Shown piece after piece: positions 40,004 to 48,484 of a DNA stretch of 64,000 nucleotides; position 1 is the first letter of the stretch; each line of letters begins with the position of its first letter. The stretch comes from an uncultured Acetatifactor sp. (GTDB lineage Bacteria; Bacillota; Clostridia; Lachnospirales; Lachnospiraceae). The position numbers were made by a program, and so were the translations under genes. A model generated the notes under the pieces. That model had not been told where the DNA came from. It was given only the letters and a program-made list of their open reading frames with translations, and searched no databases. Location: contig CAJUAP010000017.1 of assembly GCA_910584435.1 (NCBI GenBank), positions 5,619-69,618 on the forward strand. The letters are read 5' to 3'.

Positions 40004-42469
40004 TTATGATATGGTGATTCGTTCCAGCCGCAGACTCAGGCGGCTCAATAATTCGTTGGTGATTGTACCGCAGTTTTCTGCCAATTGTCCTGCTGTGTTT
40101 TCCATCATTTTCGATTTCCCGATAATAACAGCAATGTCACCGGCTTTCACATGAGGAATATTGCTGATATCCACAATCGTTTGATCCATACAGATCCGAC
40201 CGATAATAGGTGCCCGGCGGCCGTCTATGAGGACGCTGCCCTTTTCATAGGACAATTCTCTGGGCAGACCGTCTGCATAACCGATGGATATGGTGGCAAT
40301 ACGCATATCTTGTGCCGCAGTGTAGGCTAATCCATATCCTGCTGCTTCGCCTGCATACAGTATTCTCGTTGATGCGACTCTGGCCTTTAAAGACAATACA
40401 GGCTTCAGGGAATTCCACCAGGTGCTGCTGTCGGTTTCTGTACTTAAAACGCCGTAAAGCGCGATTCCTGGGCGGACATAATCGGCAGCAAGCATGGCGG
40501 GCGGCATATGTTTTCTGGTTTGTTCTTTTTCCTGAAGCAGATTCAGAATGCCATAGCTTGCAAGCATGTGCAGTCCGTGACAAGAATATCCATGATTCTT
40601 CAAAATTGTCACCACCTGATAAAATGCCTGGATTTGATTGTCTGTAAACAGCTTGTCCTGAGGGAGCAGGGAATCGGAAGCGGAAAGGTGTGTAAATAGT
40701 CCGTCTATTACTAAATGTTTCATCTGATATACGGCAAGAATTTCTTCCACATTTTCACAGCGAAGCCCCAGGCGGTGCATGCCCGTATCAATGGCCACAT
40801 GAACATGAAGTGCCAGACCGGATTGATCCAGCATTTGAGCGTAGGGATAATCCACAACGGTCTGTGTCAATTCATAGCGTGCAAGCAGCGGCAGGTCTAC
40901 AGGAGCAGTATAGCCCAATATCAGGATTTTGCCCTTGATTCCGGCCTCGCGCAGAGCAATTCCCTCGGAAAGGCAGGCAACGCAAAAGGCATCTATTTTT
41001 AGCTGATTTAGCAGCCGGGCTATGGTAACTGCACCATGACCATAGGCTTCTGCTTTGACAGCGGGCATCAGGCGGCAGTCTTCCGGAAGGCATGAGCGAA
41101 GAAATTTTACATTATGGGCTAATGCAGTAGTATCCAGTTCAATCCATGCGCGGGAAGTAGAGGATGGGATGCCGAAGCTTTCATCCTCCGGAAGGACGGA
41201 ATCCTCAAAGCTTTCATCCTCCAAAAGGACGGAATCCTCAAAGCTTTCATCCTCTAAAAGGACGGAATCCTCAAAGCTTTCATCCTCCGAAAGGACGGAA
41301 TCCTCAAAGCTTTCATCCTCCTGAAATACAGAAGTCTCAAAGTTTTCATCTCCCTGAAAAACAGACTCTCGTTTTGTGCGGTCATGATTTCGTCCGGCAT
41401 TGTCCGGCTCTGCGGTATTATTTTGCCCCGACCGTAACCTGGGCAGAAAATTTTCTTCTACATATACTATGACCAGCGCAGCTGCAACGGATAGACAAGT
41501 AACCGTAAGGTATAGTACCACACTGTTATCTACCAGGAGATCTGTCCGCCTCAGCAGTTTGGCAATGGCACGAACCACCACAATGAACGCAGGGTGGAGA
41601 ATGTAAATCCAGGTAGAAGCCGTGCGGCAGCTTACGGAAGGTTTCTTCGGCAGACATAACAGGCATTGGTAGAGGAAAAACATAGTAGGAACCAATGCAA
41701 AATACATACTGTCATGTCTCTGCAGCTGGAAATGACGGAGCGTAAAAGCCTCAATGGTCATAACGGCGAAGGAAGCCGTCAGCCCTACGATATAGGGCAT
41801 AAGCTCAATCTGGAGGGAGTTTTCTTCACGCTTATGTTCCAGTACAGACATCCATATTCCCAATACCAGGAACAGAGGCGCTATAAACAGGCCGTTTCTG
41901 GTATAAGAGAAGATATGAAAGCCAAATTCATAGACAGCATTCAGAACAGGAACCTTCTCTGCCAGCCCGTAATAGCTGTCGCCGAACAGGCCGATGATAT
42001 ATAGAATGGCAGATATGACTGTCATTGTGCGCAGACTGAGCTTCCGGCTCATCAGATAGATCAGCAGCATGCCCATGATGCAGGCAGGAAAATACCATAA
42101 ATGGTAAAAAGTACCATCAAATATAAGCAGACGGAGTGCGCCGCCGATACTCATGCCTTGATACTGTTTGGCATAAATGCCGATGGGCAGATAGAGCAGG
42201 ATGCTCAATAGATAGTAAAGCGAGGTCTTCTTTATATACTTGATAAGCCGCGGGCCGTTCTTACGGGATATTGTCAGGAAATCAGCGGCTACAAACTGGC
42301 CTGTTACCATCAGAAAAAAGGGAACGACAATTCGTGCCAGAACCCTTGTCAAAAAGAAATCTGCGGTATCATTTATGGATGAAAGTGCAGAGGTATGGTT
42401 TGTAATGGCCAACAAGGCTACAATCACTCGAAATCTGTCAAGCCAGCCGTAATTCTGTCTGGTACGCAT
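40004..42469 (-). CDS. vanT: VanT-type membrane-bound serine/alanine racemase
   Basis: 821 residues. N-terminal acyltransferase-3-like membrane domain (about 1-350, ten helices, starts 'WLDRFRVIVALLAITNHTSA'), then an acidic repeat linker (about 365-435), then an alanine-racemase domain with PLP Lys in 'MPAVKAEAYGHGAVTIARLL' and the partner Tyr in 'EAAGYGLAYTAAQD'. VanT makes D-serine from L-serine at the membrane, feeding VanG-type D-Ala-D-Ser ligases. It follows the VanG gene on the same strand. The linker consists of five 11-residue repeats, unusual for the family. No VanXY is seen. Confidence 0.92.
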   Translation of the reverse strand: MRTRQNYGWLDRFRVIVALLAITNHTSALSSINDTADFFLTRVLARIVVPFFLMVTGQFVAADFLTISRKNGPRLIKYIKKTSLYYLLSILLYLPIGIYAKQYQGMSIGGALRLLIFDGTFYHLWYFPACIMGMLLIYLMSRKLSLRTMTVISAILYIIGLFGDSYYGLAEKVPVLNAVYEFGFHIFSYTRNGLFIAPLFLVLGIWMSVLEHKREENSLQIELMPYIVGLTASFAVMTIEAFTLRHFQLQRHDSMYFALVPTMFFLYQCLLCLPKKPSVSCRTASTWIYILHPAFIVVVRAIAKLLRRTDLLVDNSVVLYLTVTCLSVAAALVIVYVEENFLPRLRSGQNNTAEPDNAGRNHDRTKRESVFQGDENFETSVFQEDESFEDSVLSEDESFEDSVLLEDESFEDSVLLEDESFEDSVLPEDESFGIPSSTSRAWIELDTTALAHNVKFLRSCLPEDCRLMPAVKAEAYGHGAVTIARLLNQLKIDAFCVACLSEGIALREAGIKGKILILGYTAPVDLPLLARYELTQTVVDYPYAQMLDQSGLALHVHVAIDTGMHRLGLRCENVEEILAVYQMKHLVIDGLFTHLSASDSLLPQDKLFTDNQIQAFYQVVTILKNHGYSCHGLHMLASYGILNLLQEKEQTRKHMPPAMLAADYVRPGIALYGVLSTETDSSTWWNSLKPVLSLKARVASTRILYAGEAAGYGLAYTAAQDMRIATISIGYADGLPRELSYEKGSVLIDGRRAPIIGRICMDQTIVDISNIPHVKAGDIAVIIGKSKMMENTAGQLAENCGTITNELLSRLSLRLERITIS
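41178..41362. repeat. 33-bp in-frame tandem repeat in vanT linker
   Basis: Units of exactly 33 nt start at 41178, 41211, 41244, 41277 and 41310, with a partial sixth. Each encodes EDESFEDSVL plus one variable residue (L, S or P). The middle units differ by only a few bases, so the copy number is probably variable. Confidence 0.95.
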
Positions 42470-42640
42470 TTGTCGTTCTCCGTTTCTGTTATAGTAAAAT
42501 TTATCTCACATTACTTTCCGGCATCCGCTGCTTTCCTATACATAAAAGTATGAAGGTACTGCATGAATGTGCATAAACCGTTCGGACGGCATGCCGTCTG
42601 CAGACATGCGGTATGACGCGCGGCTGTTTATGAACGCCGG

Positions 42641-43687
42641 TTATGATACCGCCAGATCGATAATTCTTGTAAGAATCTCCTGGAAGGAATGTCCTGCGGC
42701 TTTCATCATGCTGGGGAACCGGCTGTGCTCCGTAAAGCCCGGAATGGTATTGGCCTCGTTAAATATAATCTCACCGTCCGGCGTGAGGAACATGTCTATC
42801 CGGGCGTAACCGCTGCAGCCCAATGCCCGGTATATGCATGCGGCAGCTTCTTTGATTTCGGCAGCCTTGGCGTCAGCAATTCTCGCAGGTACATGAATGG
42901 CAGATGTTTTCAGCGTATATTTTTCCGTGAAAGTGAAAAAACCTCCTGAAAGTTCTATTTCGTCCACCTCGCCAATGATAAGCTCCTGGTTGCCCACAAC
43001 AGCACAGCCTACTTCAAAACCTTCGATATTTTCCTCTATGATAGCCTGGTTATCATATTGGAAGGCCAGGGATACAGCGGCGGAGAGCTCTGTTTCATCA
43101 CATACTTTGGTGACGCCGTAAGAGGAACCGGCCTTGACGGGCTTGATATAGAGGGGATAGCCGATTTGACCGGCAAAAGCTGCGATGGTCTCTGGCGGGG
43201 TATCCTGCTCAAAGGTCATGGACTGGGGAACGGGGACACCTGCAAGCTGCACCAGCTTATGTGCCCGATCCTTGTCCATACAGAGGGCGGATGCGAGTGT
43301 ACCGCATCCTGCCACAGGAATGCCGGCCATCTCCAGCAGACCCTGTAAAGTGCCGTCCTCGCCATTCCGGCCATGAAGTACGGGAAATGCCACATCAATG
43401 GGAATCCGGACAATGCCCTCGTCTTTCAGCAGAAGCAGACTGTGCCCGCAGCGGTTGGGGGACATGACGGCAGGTGTGCAGTGCGGGGAAGTATGCCAGG
43501 TGTCATTGAGCAGATTGTCTATGGGGCCGTCATAATAATACCAGGTGCCTTCCTGTGTGATGCCGATCATAACAGGAACATATTTCTCCTTGTCCAGGTT
43601 CAGAATAACGCCGGAAGCAGATGAGAGGGATACACTATATTCGGAGGAGCAGCCTCCAAAAAATATGGCTACATTTAGTTTCTTCAT
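42641..43687 (-). CDS. vanG: VanG-type D-alanine--D-serine ligase
   Basis: 348 residues from ATG 43687 ('MKKLNVAIFFGGCSSEYSVS'), the family length. ATP-grasp ligase; 'VAFPVLHGRNGEDGTLQG', 'SALCMDKDRAHKLVQLAG', 'GSSYGVTKV', 'EIELSGGFFTFTEKYTLK' and 'NEANTIPGFTEHSRFP' read like VanG rather than housekeeping Ddl (EKY-type omega loop). The product would be D-Ala-D-Ser, which lowers vancomycin affinity. With VanT it gives ligase plus D-Ser supply, but without a D,D-dipeptidase beside it resistance may be weak or silent. Confidence 0.88.
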   Translation of the reverse strand: MKKLNVAIFFGGCSSEYSVSLSSASGVILNLDKEKYVPVMIGITQEGTWYYYDGPIDNLLNDTWHTSPHCTPAVMSPNRCGHSLLLLKDEGIVRIPIDVAFPVLHGRNGEDGTLQGLLEMAGIPVAGCGTLASALCMDKDRAHKLVQLAGVPVPQSMTFEQDTPPETIAAFAGQIGYPLYIKPVKAGSSYGVTKVCDETELSAAVSLAFQYDNQAIIEENIEGFEVGCAVVGNQELIIGEVDEIELSGGFFTFTEKYTLKTSAIHVPARIADAKAAEIKEAAACIYRALGCSGYARIDMFLTPDGEIIFNEANTIPGFTEHSRFPSMMKAAGHSFQEILTRIIDLAVS

Positions 43688-43829
43688 AATCATTCCTATG
43701 CCTTTCCGTAGCCTGCGTACAAGAACAGCAGACACTAAATTCCTTTTGTTTCTCTATCCTACAACCAAAGCATGGAAAAGTAAAGAGTTGGAAGCGAAAA
43801 ACTTTCTTAAGAAGAATCCACATGAAATA

Positions 43830-43876
43830 AACAGTATATAACACTTGACAACAGTTGCAGACTGTTATATACTGTT
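43830..43876 (+). promoter_or_regulatory. Promoter and perfect operator of GntR-ABC operon
   Basis: TTGACA (43845-43850), 17-nt spacer, TATACT (43868-43873). A perfect 14-bp inverted repeat brackets it: AACAGTATATAACA (43830-43843) and TGTTATATACTGTT (43863-43876), the right arm covering the -10. This is the expected autorepression site of the YtrA-type regulator encoded next. Confidence 0.85.
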
Positions 43877-43894
43877 AGCAAGGAGGAAAGATAA

Positions 43895-44275
43895 ATGCGC
43901 ATTATTATAAACAGTTCTTCCATGATACCCATATATGAGCAGATTATGGAGCAGATGAAAACCCTGATACGTAATGGAGAATTAAAGGAAAATGACAATC
44001 TGCCTTCTGTCCGTACTTTGTCCAAGGAGTTGAAAATCAGTGCACTGACTGTCAAAAAGGCATATGACAGCCTGGAAGAAGAGGGATTTACGGTCACCGT
44101 CCACGGAAAAGGTACCTATGTGGCGGCGGTGAACCGGCAGCTTCTGCAGGAGGAACAGAAGAAGGAGCTGGAGGCGGATTTGGAGACGGCGGTCTGTAAG
44201 GGCAGAAGATATGGGATAAGCGATGAAGAGATAAAGAGCTTATTTGAATTGATTTTGGAGGGTGAATCATGTTAA
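43895..44275 (+). CDS. GntR-family regulator (YtrA subfamily)
   Basis: 126 residues. Winged helix: 'PIYEQIMEQMKTLIRNGELK', 'LPSVRTLSKELKISALTVKK' and 'GFTVTVHGKGTYVA', with only a short C-terminal tail, the YtrA pattern. YtrA regulators sit ahead of ABC transporter genes and respond to cell-wall antibiotics or peptides. Overlaps the ATPase start by 7 nt. Confidence 0.93.
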   Translation: MRIIINSSSMIPIYEQIMEQMKTLIRNGELKENDNLPSVRTLSKELKISALTVKKAYDSLEEEGFTVTVHGKGTYVAAVNRQLLQEEQKKELEADLETAVCKGRRYGISDEEIKSLFELILEGESC

Positions 44276-45120
44276 AAATGGAACATTTAAGAAAAAATTA
44301 CGGTACATTTTCGCTGGACTGTTCAATAGAAGTTCTGCAGGGGCGTGTCACAGGCTTAATCGGGCAGAATGGCGCCGGGAAAAGCACCACATTTAAAGCG
44401 GCTCTGGGGCTGATTGCTCCTGACGGCGGAACGATTCGTATTCTGGGGAAAGACGTGCAGGATATAGGGGCAAAGGAGAAGCAGGAACTGGGCGTTGTGC
44501 TGTCGGAATCCGGTTTCAGCGGCTACCTGACAATTAAGGATATCATTCCGGTGCTTGAGAGTCTGTATGAGAAGTTTGATAAAAGTTTTTTTCAGGAACA
44601 GATTAAGAAATTCGGTCTGCCTGACAACAAGAAGATCAAAGAATTTTCCACGGGCATGAAGGCAAAGCTGAAGGTGCTTGTTGCAGCATCCCACAATGCA
44701 AGGCTGTTGATTCTGGATGAACCTACGGCAGGGCTGGATGTGGTGGCAAGGGATGAACTATTGGAGATACTGAGGGAGTTCATGGAGCAGGATGAAAACA
44801 GGGCAATCCTGATCAGTTCACATATTTCCGGTGATTTGGAGACTCTATGCGATGATGTCTATTTGATTCATGAAGGCAAGGTGATTCTCCATGAAGAGAC
44901 GGATGTGTTGTTAAGCGATTATGCGCTGATGAAGGCAGACGAGGGGCAGTATGCGGCTATGGATAAACAGTATCTTCTCCGGGTGAGAAAGGAGAGCTTC
45001 GGATATACCTGTCTTACAGACCAGAAACAGTATTATATGGAAAATTATCCGAAGCTTGTCATAGAAAAGGGAACCATAGACGGAGTGATTACAATGATGA
45101 TTCGAGGGGAGGCAATATGA
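44269..45120 (+). CDS. ABC transporter ATP-binding protein
   Basis: 283 residues. Walker A 'GLIGQNGAGKSTTFKAALG', signature 'FSTGMKAKLKVLVAASHN', Walker B 'LLILDEPTAGLDVVARDE' and H-loop 'ILISSHISGDLETLCDD'. The BcrA/YtrB-like exporter class. Overlaps the regulator by 7 nt and the permease by 4 nt. Confidence 0.93.
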   Translation: MLKMEHLRKNYGTFSLDCSIEVLQGRVTGLIGQNGAGKSTTFKAALGLIAPDGGTIRILGKDVQDIGAKEKQELGVVLSESGFSGYLTIKDIIPVLESLYEKFDKSFFQEQIKKFGLPDNKKIKEFSTGMKAKLKVLVAASHNARLLILDEPTAGLDVVARDELLEILREFMEQDENRAILISSHISGDLETLCDDVYLIHEGKVILHEETDVLLSDYALMKADEGQYAAMDKQYLLRVRKESFGYTCLTDQKQYYMENYPKLVIEKGTIDGVITMMIRGEAI

Positions 45121-45779
45121 AAGGTATGAAAGGATTGTTGATTAAGGATATCAAACTGATGAAAAATATGAGGAATTCTCTTCTGATGATTTTGGTAATT
45201 GCGATGGGAATGGCATATTATTTGAAGGATTTGTCTTTTATTATTGTGTATCTGGCGCTTCTGGGGGGGGCGTTTACATCCAGTACCCTCAGTTACGACG
45301 AATTTGACAAGGGGTATGCATTTCTGTTTTCACTGCCCGTTACAAAGAGGGATTATGTGATGGAAAAGTATGGATTGGGGTTGATTCTGAGCGGGGGAGG
45401 GTGGCTCCTGGGAACCGTTTTGATGACGGCTGCCGGATGGATTCGGAACAATGGTGCCATACAGGATAATCTTATGATGGGCTTATGTCTGCTTCCCTTT
45501 CCTCTGATACTTTTAGCATTGCTTCTTCCTTTCCATTTGAAATTCGGAGGAGAAAAGGGGAAGATTGTCATGATTGGTGTTGCCGGAGGACTGTTGATTG
45601 CCGGTGTTCTGGGGGCGAAGCTGGCAGAGAAGATGCACCTGGATATAGATGCTGTGTTGGCGAATCTGTCCGGTTTGAATATGAATTTGATGACCGTGTG
45701 CGGTATCGTATTCGGCTTGATCATACTGGCACTGTCATGCAGAATCAGTATGTCCATTGTCAGAAAGTGGGAATTTTAA
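45117..45779 (+). CDS. ABC-2 family permease (six helices)
   Basis: 220 residues; six membrane helices, the first pair at 'NSLLMILVIAMGMAYYLKD' and 'FIIVYLALLGGAFTSSTLSY', with the typical 'FDKGYAFLFSLPVTKRDYVM' coupling region of ABC-2 membrane_5 proteins. Likely a half-permease that dimerises and works with the ATPase above. A terminator follows at 45847. Confidence 0.88.
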   Translation: MKGMKGLLIKDIKLMKNMRNSLLMILVIAMGMAYYLKDLSFIIVYLALLGGAFTSSTLSYDEFDKGYAFLFSLPVTKRDYVMEKYGLGLILSGGGWLLGTVLMTAAGWIRNNGAIQDNLMMGLCLLPFPLILLALLLPFHLKFGGEKGKIVMIGVAGGLLIAGVLGAKLAEKMHLDIDAVLANLSGLNMNLMTVCGIVFGLIILALSCRISMSIVRKWEF

Positions 45780-45846
45780 GCGGTTTTTATGCGGGGCAGA
45801 GCACTATGATGCCTGGGAGAGTGTGAAAATGAAAAGCATGAAAGAG

Positions 45847-45879
45847 GCTGTTGCACTGAAATCGGTGCGGCAGCTTTTT
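45847..45879 (+). terminator. Terminator of GntR-ABC operon
   Basis: GCTG..GCAC pairs with GTGC..CAGC, followed by TTTTT. Confidence 0.75.
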
Positions 45880-45994
45880 CTATATTTTAGATTTTTTTTA
45901 TGTTATTATTTTTCTGAATTTATAATTTGTGCCTTTGGATATGATATAATAGGCTCATGGCAATAAGGATAAGAGCAGGGACAGGAGTGCTGCT

Positions 45995-47482
45995 ATGAAG
46001 TTTAAGACGAGATTGAGAGTTACTTTTATTACAATTATTGTGCTGCCATTGGTTCTGACGACATTGGCCTTCTGCGGCATTGGTCTGTATCTGATGAATG
46101 TTCAGAAGGGATTTCCAGTCGTAAAACCGGATTATACGGCGCTGGTGGAGAATATGCAGGCAGCAGTGGAGACCACAGACAGGGCCTATTATTATCTGAG
46201 GGATCAGATTGCTGAGGATGCATCCAGACTGGCAGACAGGGGCTATCTGGAGAGGGTGGATTCTCAGATCGCAAGAAGAACAACATACATTATAGTAAGG
46301 AAAGGAAACGAATTATATTATACGGGGAATGAAGAGGCGGCGGAGGCGATTTTTGACAAGCTGCCGGATTATCAGGGACGGGAGGTATCGGAGGATTCGG
46401 GGATATATTTTGATGAATTGGATAAATTCGTCAAACAATTGGATTTCCTGTTTCCGGACGGCAGTGAGGGCAGCGCATTTGTGGTCACAAAAGTGAATTC
46501 CCTGATATCCAGGCATTTGCTTATAGACATGTTCGTGGCGATTTTCCTGATTCTGATGTTCACCAGCCTGATGCTGACCTGGTGGATTCACAGAGGGGTA
46601 TTTAATCCAATTAATGAGCTGAATATTGCCATGCGCAAGATTAAGGAAGGGAATTTTGAATATGCGCTTCAGACGGACGCCAAGGGCGAAATCGGCGATT
46701 TATACCGGAATTATGAAGATATGCGTCTGCGGCTGAAGGAGAATACAGAAGAGAGCGAAGAGAGTGAAAAGCAGAACAGAGAGCTGGTCAGCAATATTTC
46801 CCATGACCTGAAGACACCGATTACGGCAATCAAGGGCTATGTAGAAGGAATCATGGACGGCGTGGCGGATACCCCTGAGAAGATGGATAAGTACATTAAG
46901 ACCATATATAACAAGGCAAACGATATGGAGCGGCTTATCAATGAACTGACCTATTATTCCGGCATTGACAACAACAGGATTCCGTATAATTTCCATCGTA
47001 TTAATGTTGCAGACTATTTTGGTGACTGTGTGGAAGAAGTGGGGCTGGATCTGGAACAGAAAAGCATTGAATTGAATTATTCCAATCTGGCCAGATCCGA
47101 TACGGTTGTCATTGCGGACCCGGAGCAGATGAAGAAAGTCATCAATAATATTATCAGCAACAGTGTAAAATATATTGATAAACCCAAGGGGGTTATTGAC
47201 ATCAGGATTCTGGATGAAGTGGATTCCATTCGGATTGAGATTGAGGACAACGGAAAAGGGATTGCACAAAAGGATCTGCCTAAGATTTTCGAGCGCTTTT
47301 ACCGCACGGATGCGTCACGGAACTCTGCCCAGGGCGGAAGCGGAATAGGGCTTTCTATTGTGAAAAAGATTGTGGAAGATCATGGGGGATATATCTGGGC
47401 CACCAGCAAGGAGGGTGAGGGCACCTGTATTAATTTTGTGCTTAGAAAATATATTGAGCTTCAGGATGAAAAGAAAGTGTAA
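45995..47482 (+). CDS. Sensor histidine kinase
   Basis: 495 residues. Helix 1 at about 12-32, extracytoplasmic domain about 35-165, helix 2 at about 170-190, HAMP, then H-box 'LVSNISHDLKTPITAIKGY' (about 263-281) and the ATPase core with N-box 'KVINNIISNSVKYI', 'EDNGKGIAQKDLPKIFERFY' and 'GGSGIGLSIVKKIVEDHGG'. Responds to an outside signal of unknown nature and should phosphorylate the regulator at 47701. The usual order is reversed and a 218-nt repeat-filled gap lies between the two. Confidence 0.95.
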   Translation: MKFKTRLRVTFITIIVLPLVLTTLAFCGIGLYLMNVQKGFPVVKPDYTALVENMQAAVETTDRAYYYLRDQIAEDASRLADRGYLERVDSQIARRTTYIIVRKGNELYYTGNEEAAEAIFDKLPDYQGREVSEDSGIYFDELDKFVKQLDFLFPDGSEGSAFVVTKVNSLISRHLLIDMFVAIFLILMFTSLMLTWWIHRGVFNPINELNIAMRKIKEGNFEYALQTDAKGEIGDLYRNYEDMRLRLKENTEESEESEKQNRELVSNISHDLKTPITAIKGYVEGIMDGVADTPEKMDKYIKTIYNKANDMERLINELTYYSGIDNNRIPYNFHRINVADYFGDCVEEVGLDLEQKSIELNYSNLARSDTVVIADPEQMKKVINNIISNSVKYIDKPKGVIDIRILDEVDSIRIEIEDNGKGIAQKDLPKIFERFYRTDASRNSAQGGSGIGLSIVKKIVEDHGGYIWATSKEGEGTCINFVLRKYIELQDEKKV

Positions 47483-47690
47483 AATGAAAAGTTTATAAGT
47501 TCTAAGGTTGTTGTAAGATGAAAAGTTTATAAGTTCAAAAGCTGCTGTATGATGAAAAGAGAAAAGTTTATAAGATGAAAAGAGAAAAGTTTATAAGCTG
47601 AAAAGAGAGTGTAAGTTGAAAAGCGGTTGTAAGATGAATATTTAATAAGATGAAAATTGATTGAAAGATGATAACCTAAAACAGAAAGGC
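47483..47690. repeat. Degenerate repeats between kinase and regulator genes
   Basis: Repeats of GATGAAAAG followed by TTTATAAG or GTAAG, about eight to nine copies of 15-35 nt. GATGAAAAGTTTATAAG recurs. The unit resembles the last codons and stop of the kinase gene (GATGAAAAGAAAGTGTAA). Confidence 0.8.
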
Positions 47691-47700
47691 AGGATTTGGC

Positions 47701-48393
47701 ATGAGCAGGATTTTGATTATTGAGGATGAGGTTGCAATTGCGGATTTGGAGAAGGATTATCTGGAATTAAGTGATTTCCAGGTGGATATCTGTAACGCCG
47801 GGGACGAGGGGCTGGCCAAGGCGCTTCAGGGCGATTATAATCTGGTCATTTTGGATTTGATGCTGCCTGGCATGGATGGTTTTGAAGTATGCAGGAAGAT
47901 TCGGGAGGAAAAAAATATTCCTATATTGATGGTTTCTGCCAAAAAGGATGATATTGATAAAATCAGGGGATTGGGTCTGGGGGCGGACGATTATATGACG
48001 AAGCCCTTCAGTCCCAGTGAGCTGGTGGCCAGGGTAAAGGCACATATGGCAAGGTATGAGCGTCTGGTGGGCACCAATCAGAAGCCGCAGAATGATATTG
48101 TGGAGATTCGGGGGATTCGTATTGATAAGACGGCAAGGCGTGTCTATGTGAACGGGGAAGAGAAAACCTTTACCACGAAGGAATTCGATTTGCTGACTTT
48201 TCTTGCGGAAAATCCAAATCATGTGTATACGAAGGAAGAACTGTTCCGGGAAATATGGGATATGGATTCTATCGGGGACATTGCTACGGTTACGGTACAC
48301 ATTAAGAAGATCAGGGAGAAGATTGAACTGGATACGGCAAAGCCCCAGTATATTGAGACTATCTGGGGTGTGGGATATCGTTTTAAGGTATAG
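47701..48393 (+). CDS. OmpR/PhoB-family response regulator
   Basis: 230 residues. Receiver domain with acidic pocket 'IIEDEVAIADL', phospho-Asp in 'NLVILDLMLPGMDGFEVC', Thr/Ser in 'ILMVSAKKDD' and Lys in 'YMTKPFSPSELVARVKAH'. C-terminal winged helix 'TTKEFDLLTFLAENPNHVYT' to 'VHIKKIREKIE' and 'IWGVGYRFKV'. Partner of the kinase upstream. Confidence 0.95.
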   Translation: MSRILIIEDEVAIADLEKDYLELSDFQVDICNAGDEGLAKALQGDYNLVILDLMLPGMDGFEVCRKIREEKNIPILMVSAKKDDIDKIRGLGLGADDYMTKPFSPSELVARVKAHMARYERLVGTNQKPQNDIVEIRGIRIDKTARRVYVNGEEKTFTTKEFDLLTFLAENPNHVYTKEELFREIWDMDSIGDIATVTVHIKKIREKIELDTAKPQYIETIWGVGYRFKV

Positions 48394-48428
48394 ACGGGAA
48401 GTGTAAAACGGAAAAATAAAAAGGGAAT

Positions 48429-48470
48429 GTTCAGAACCGGGAATCCGAAACAGGATTTCCGGTTCTGAAC
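48429..48470 (+). terminator. Long hairpin between response regulator and rsmF
   Basis: An 18-bp stem, GTTCAGAACCGGGAATCC with GGATTTCCGGTTCTGAAC (one G-T), loop GAAACA. No T tract follows. It ends 14 nt before the likely rsmF start, so it may act as a terminator or restrain rsmF translation. Confidence 0.55.
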
Positions 48471-48484
48471 ATATGGGTGAGAGT

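Noticed and set aside
41055..41472. Plus-strand repeat-rich frames opposite vanT
   Set aside because: Produced by the 33-bp repeat read on the wrong strand.
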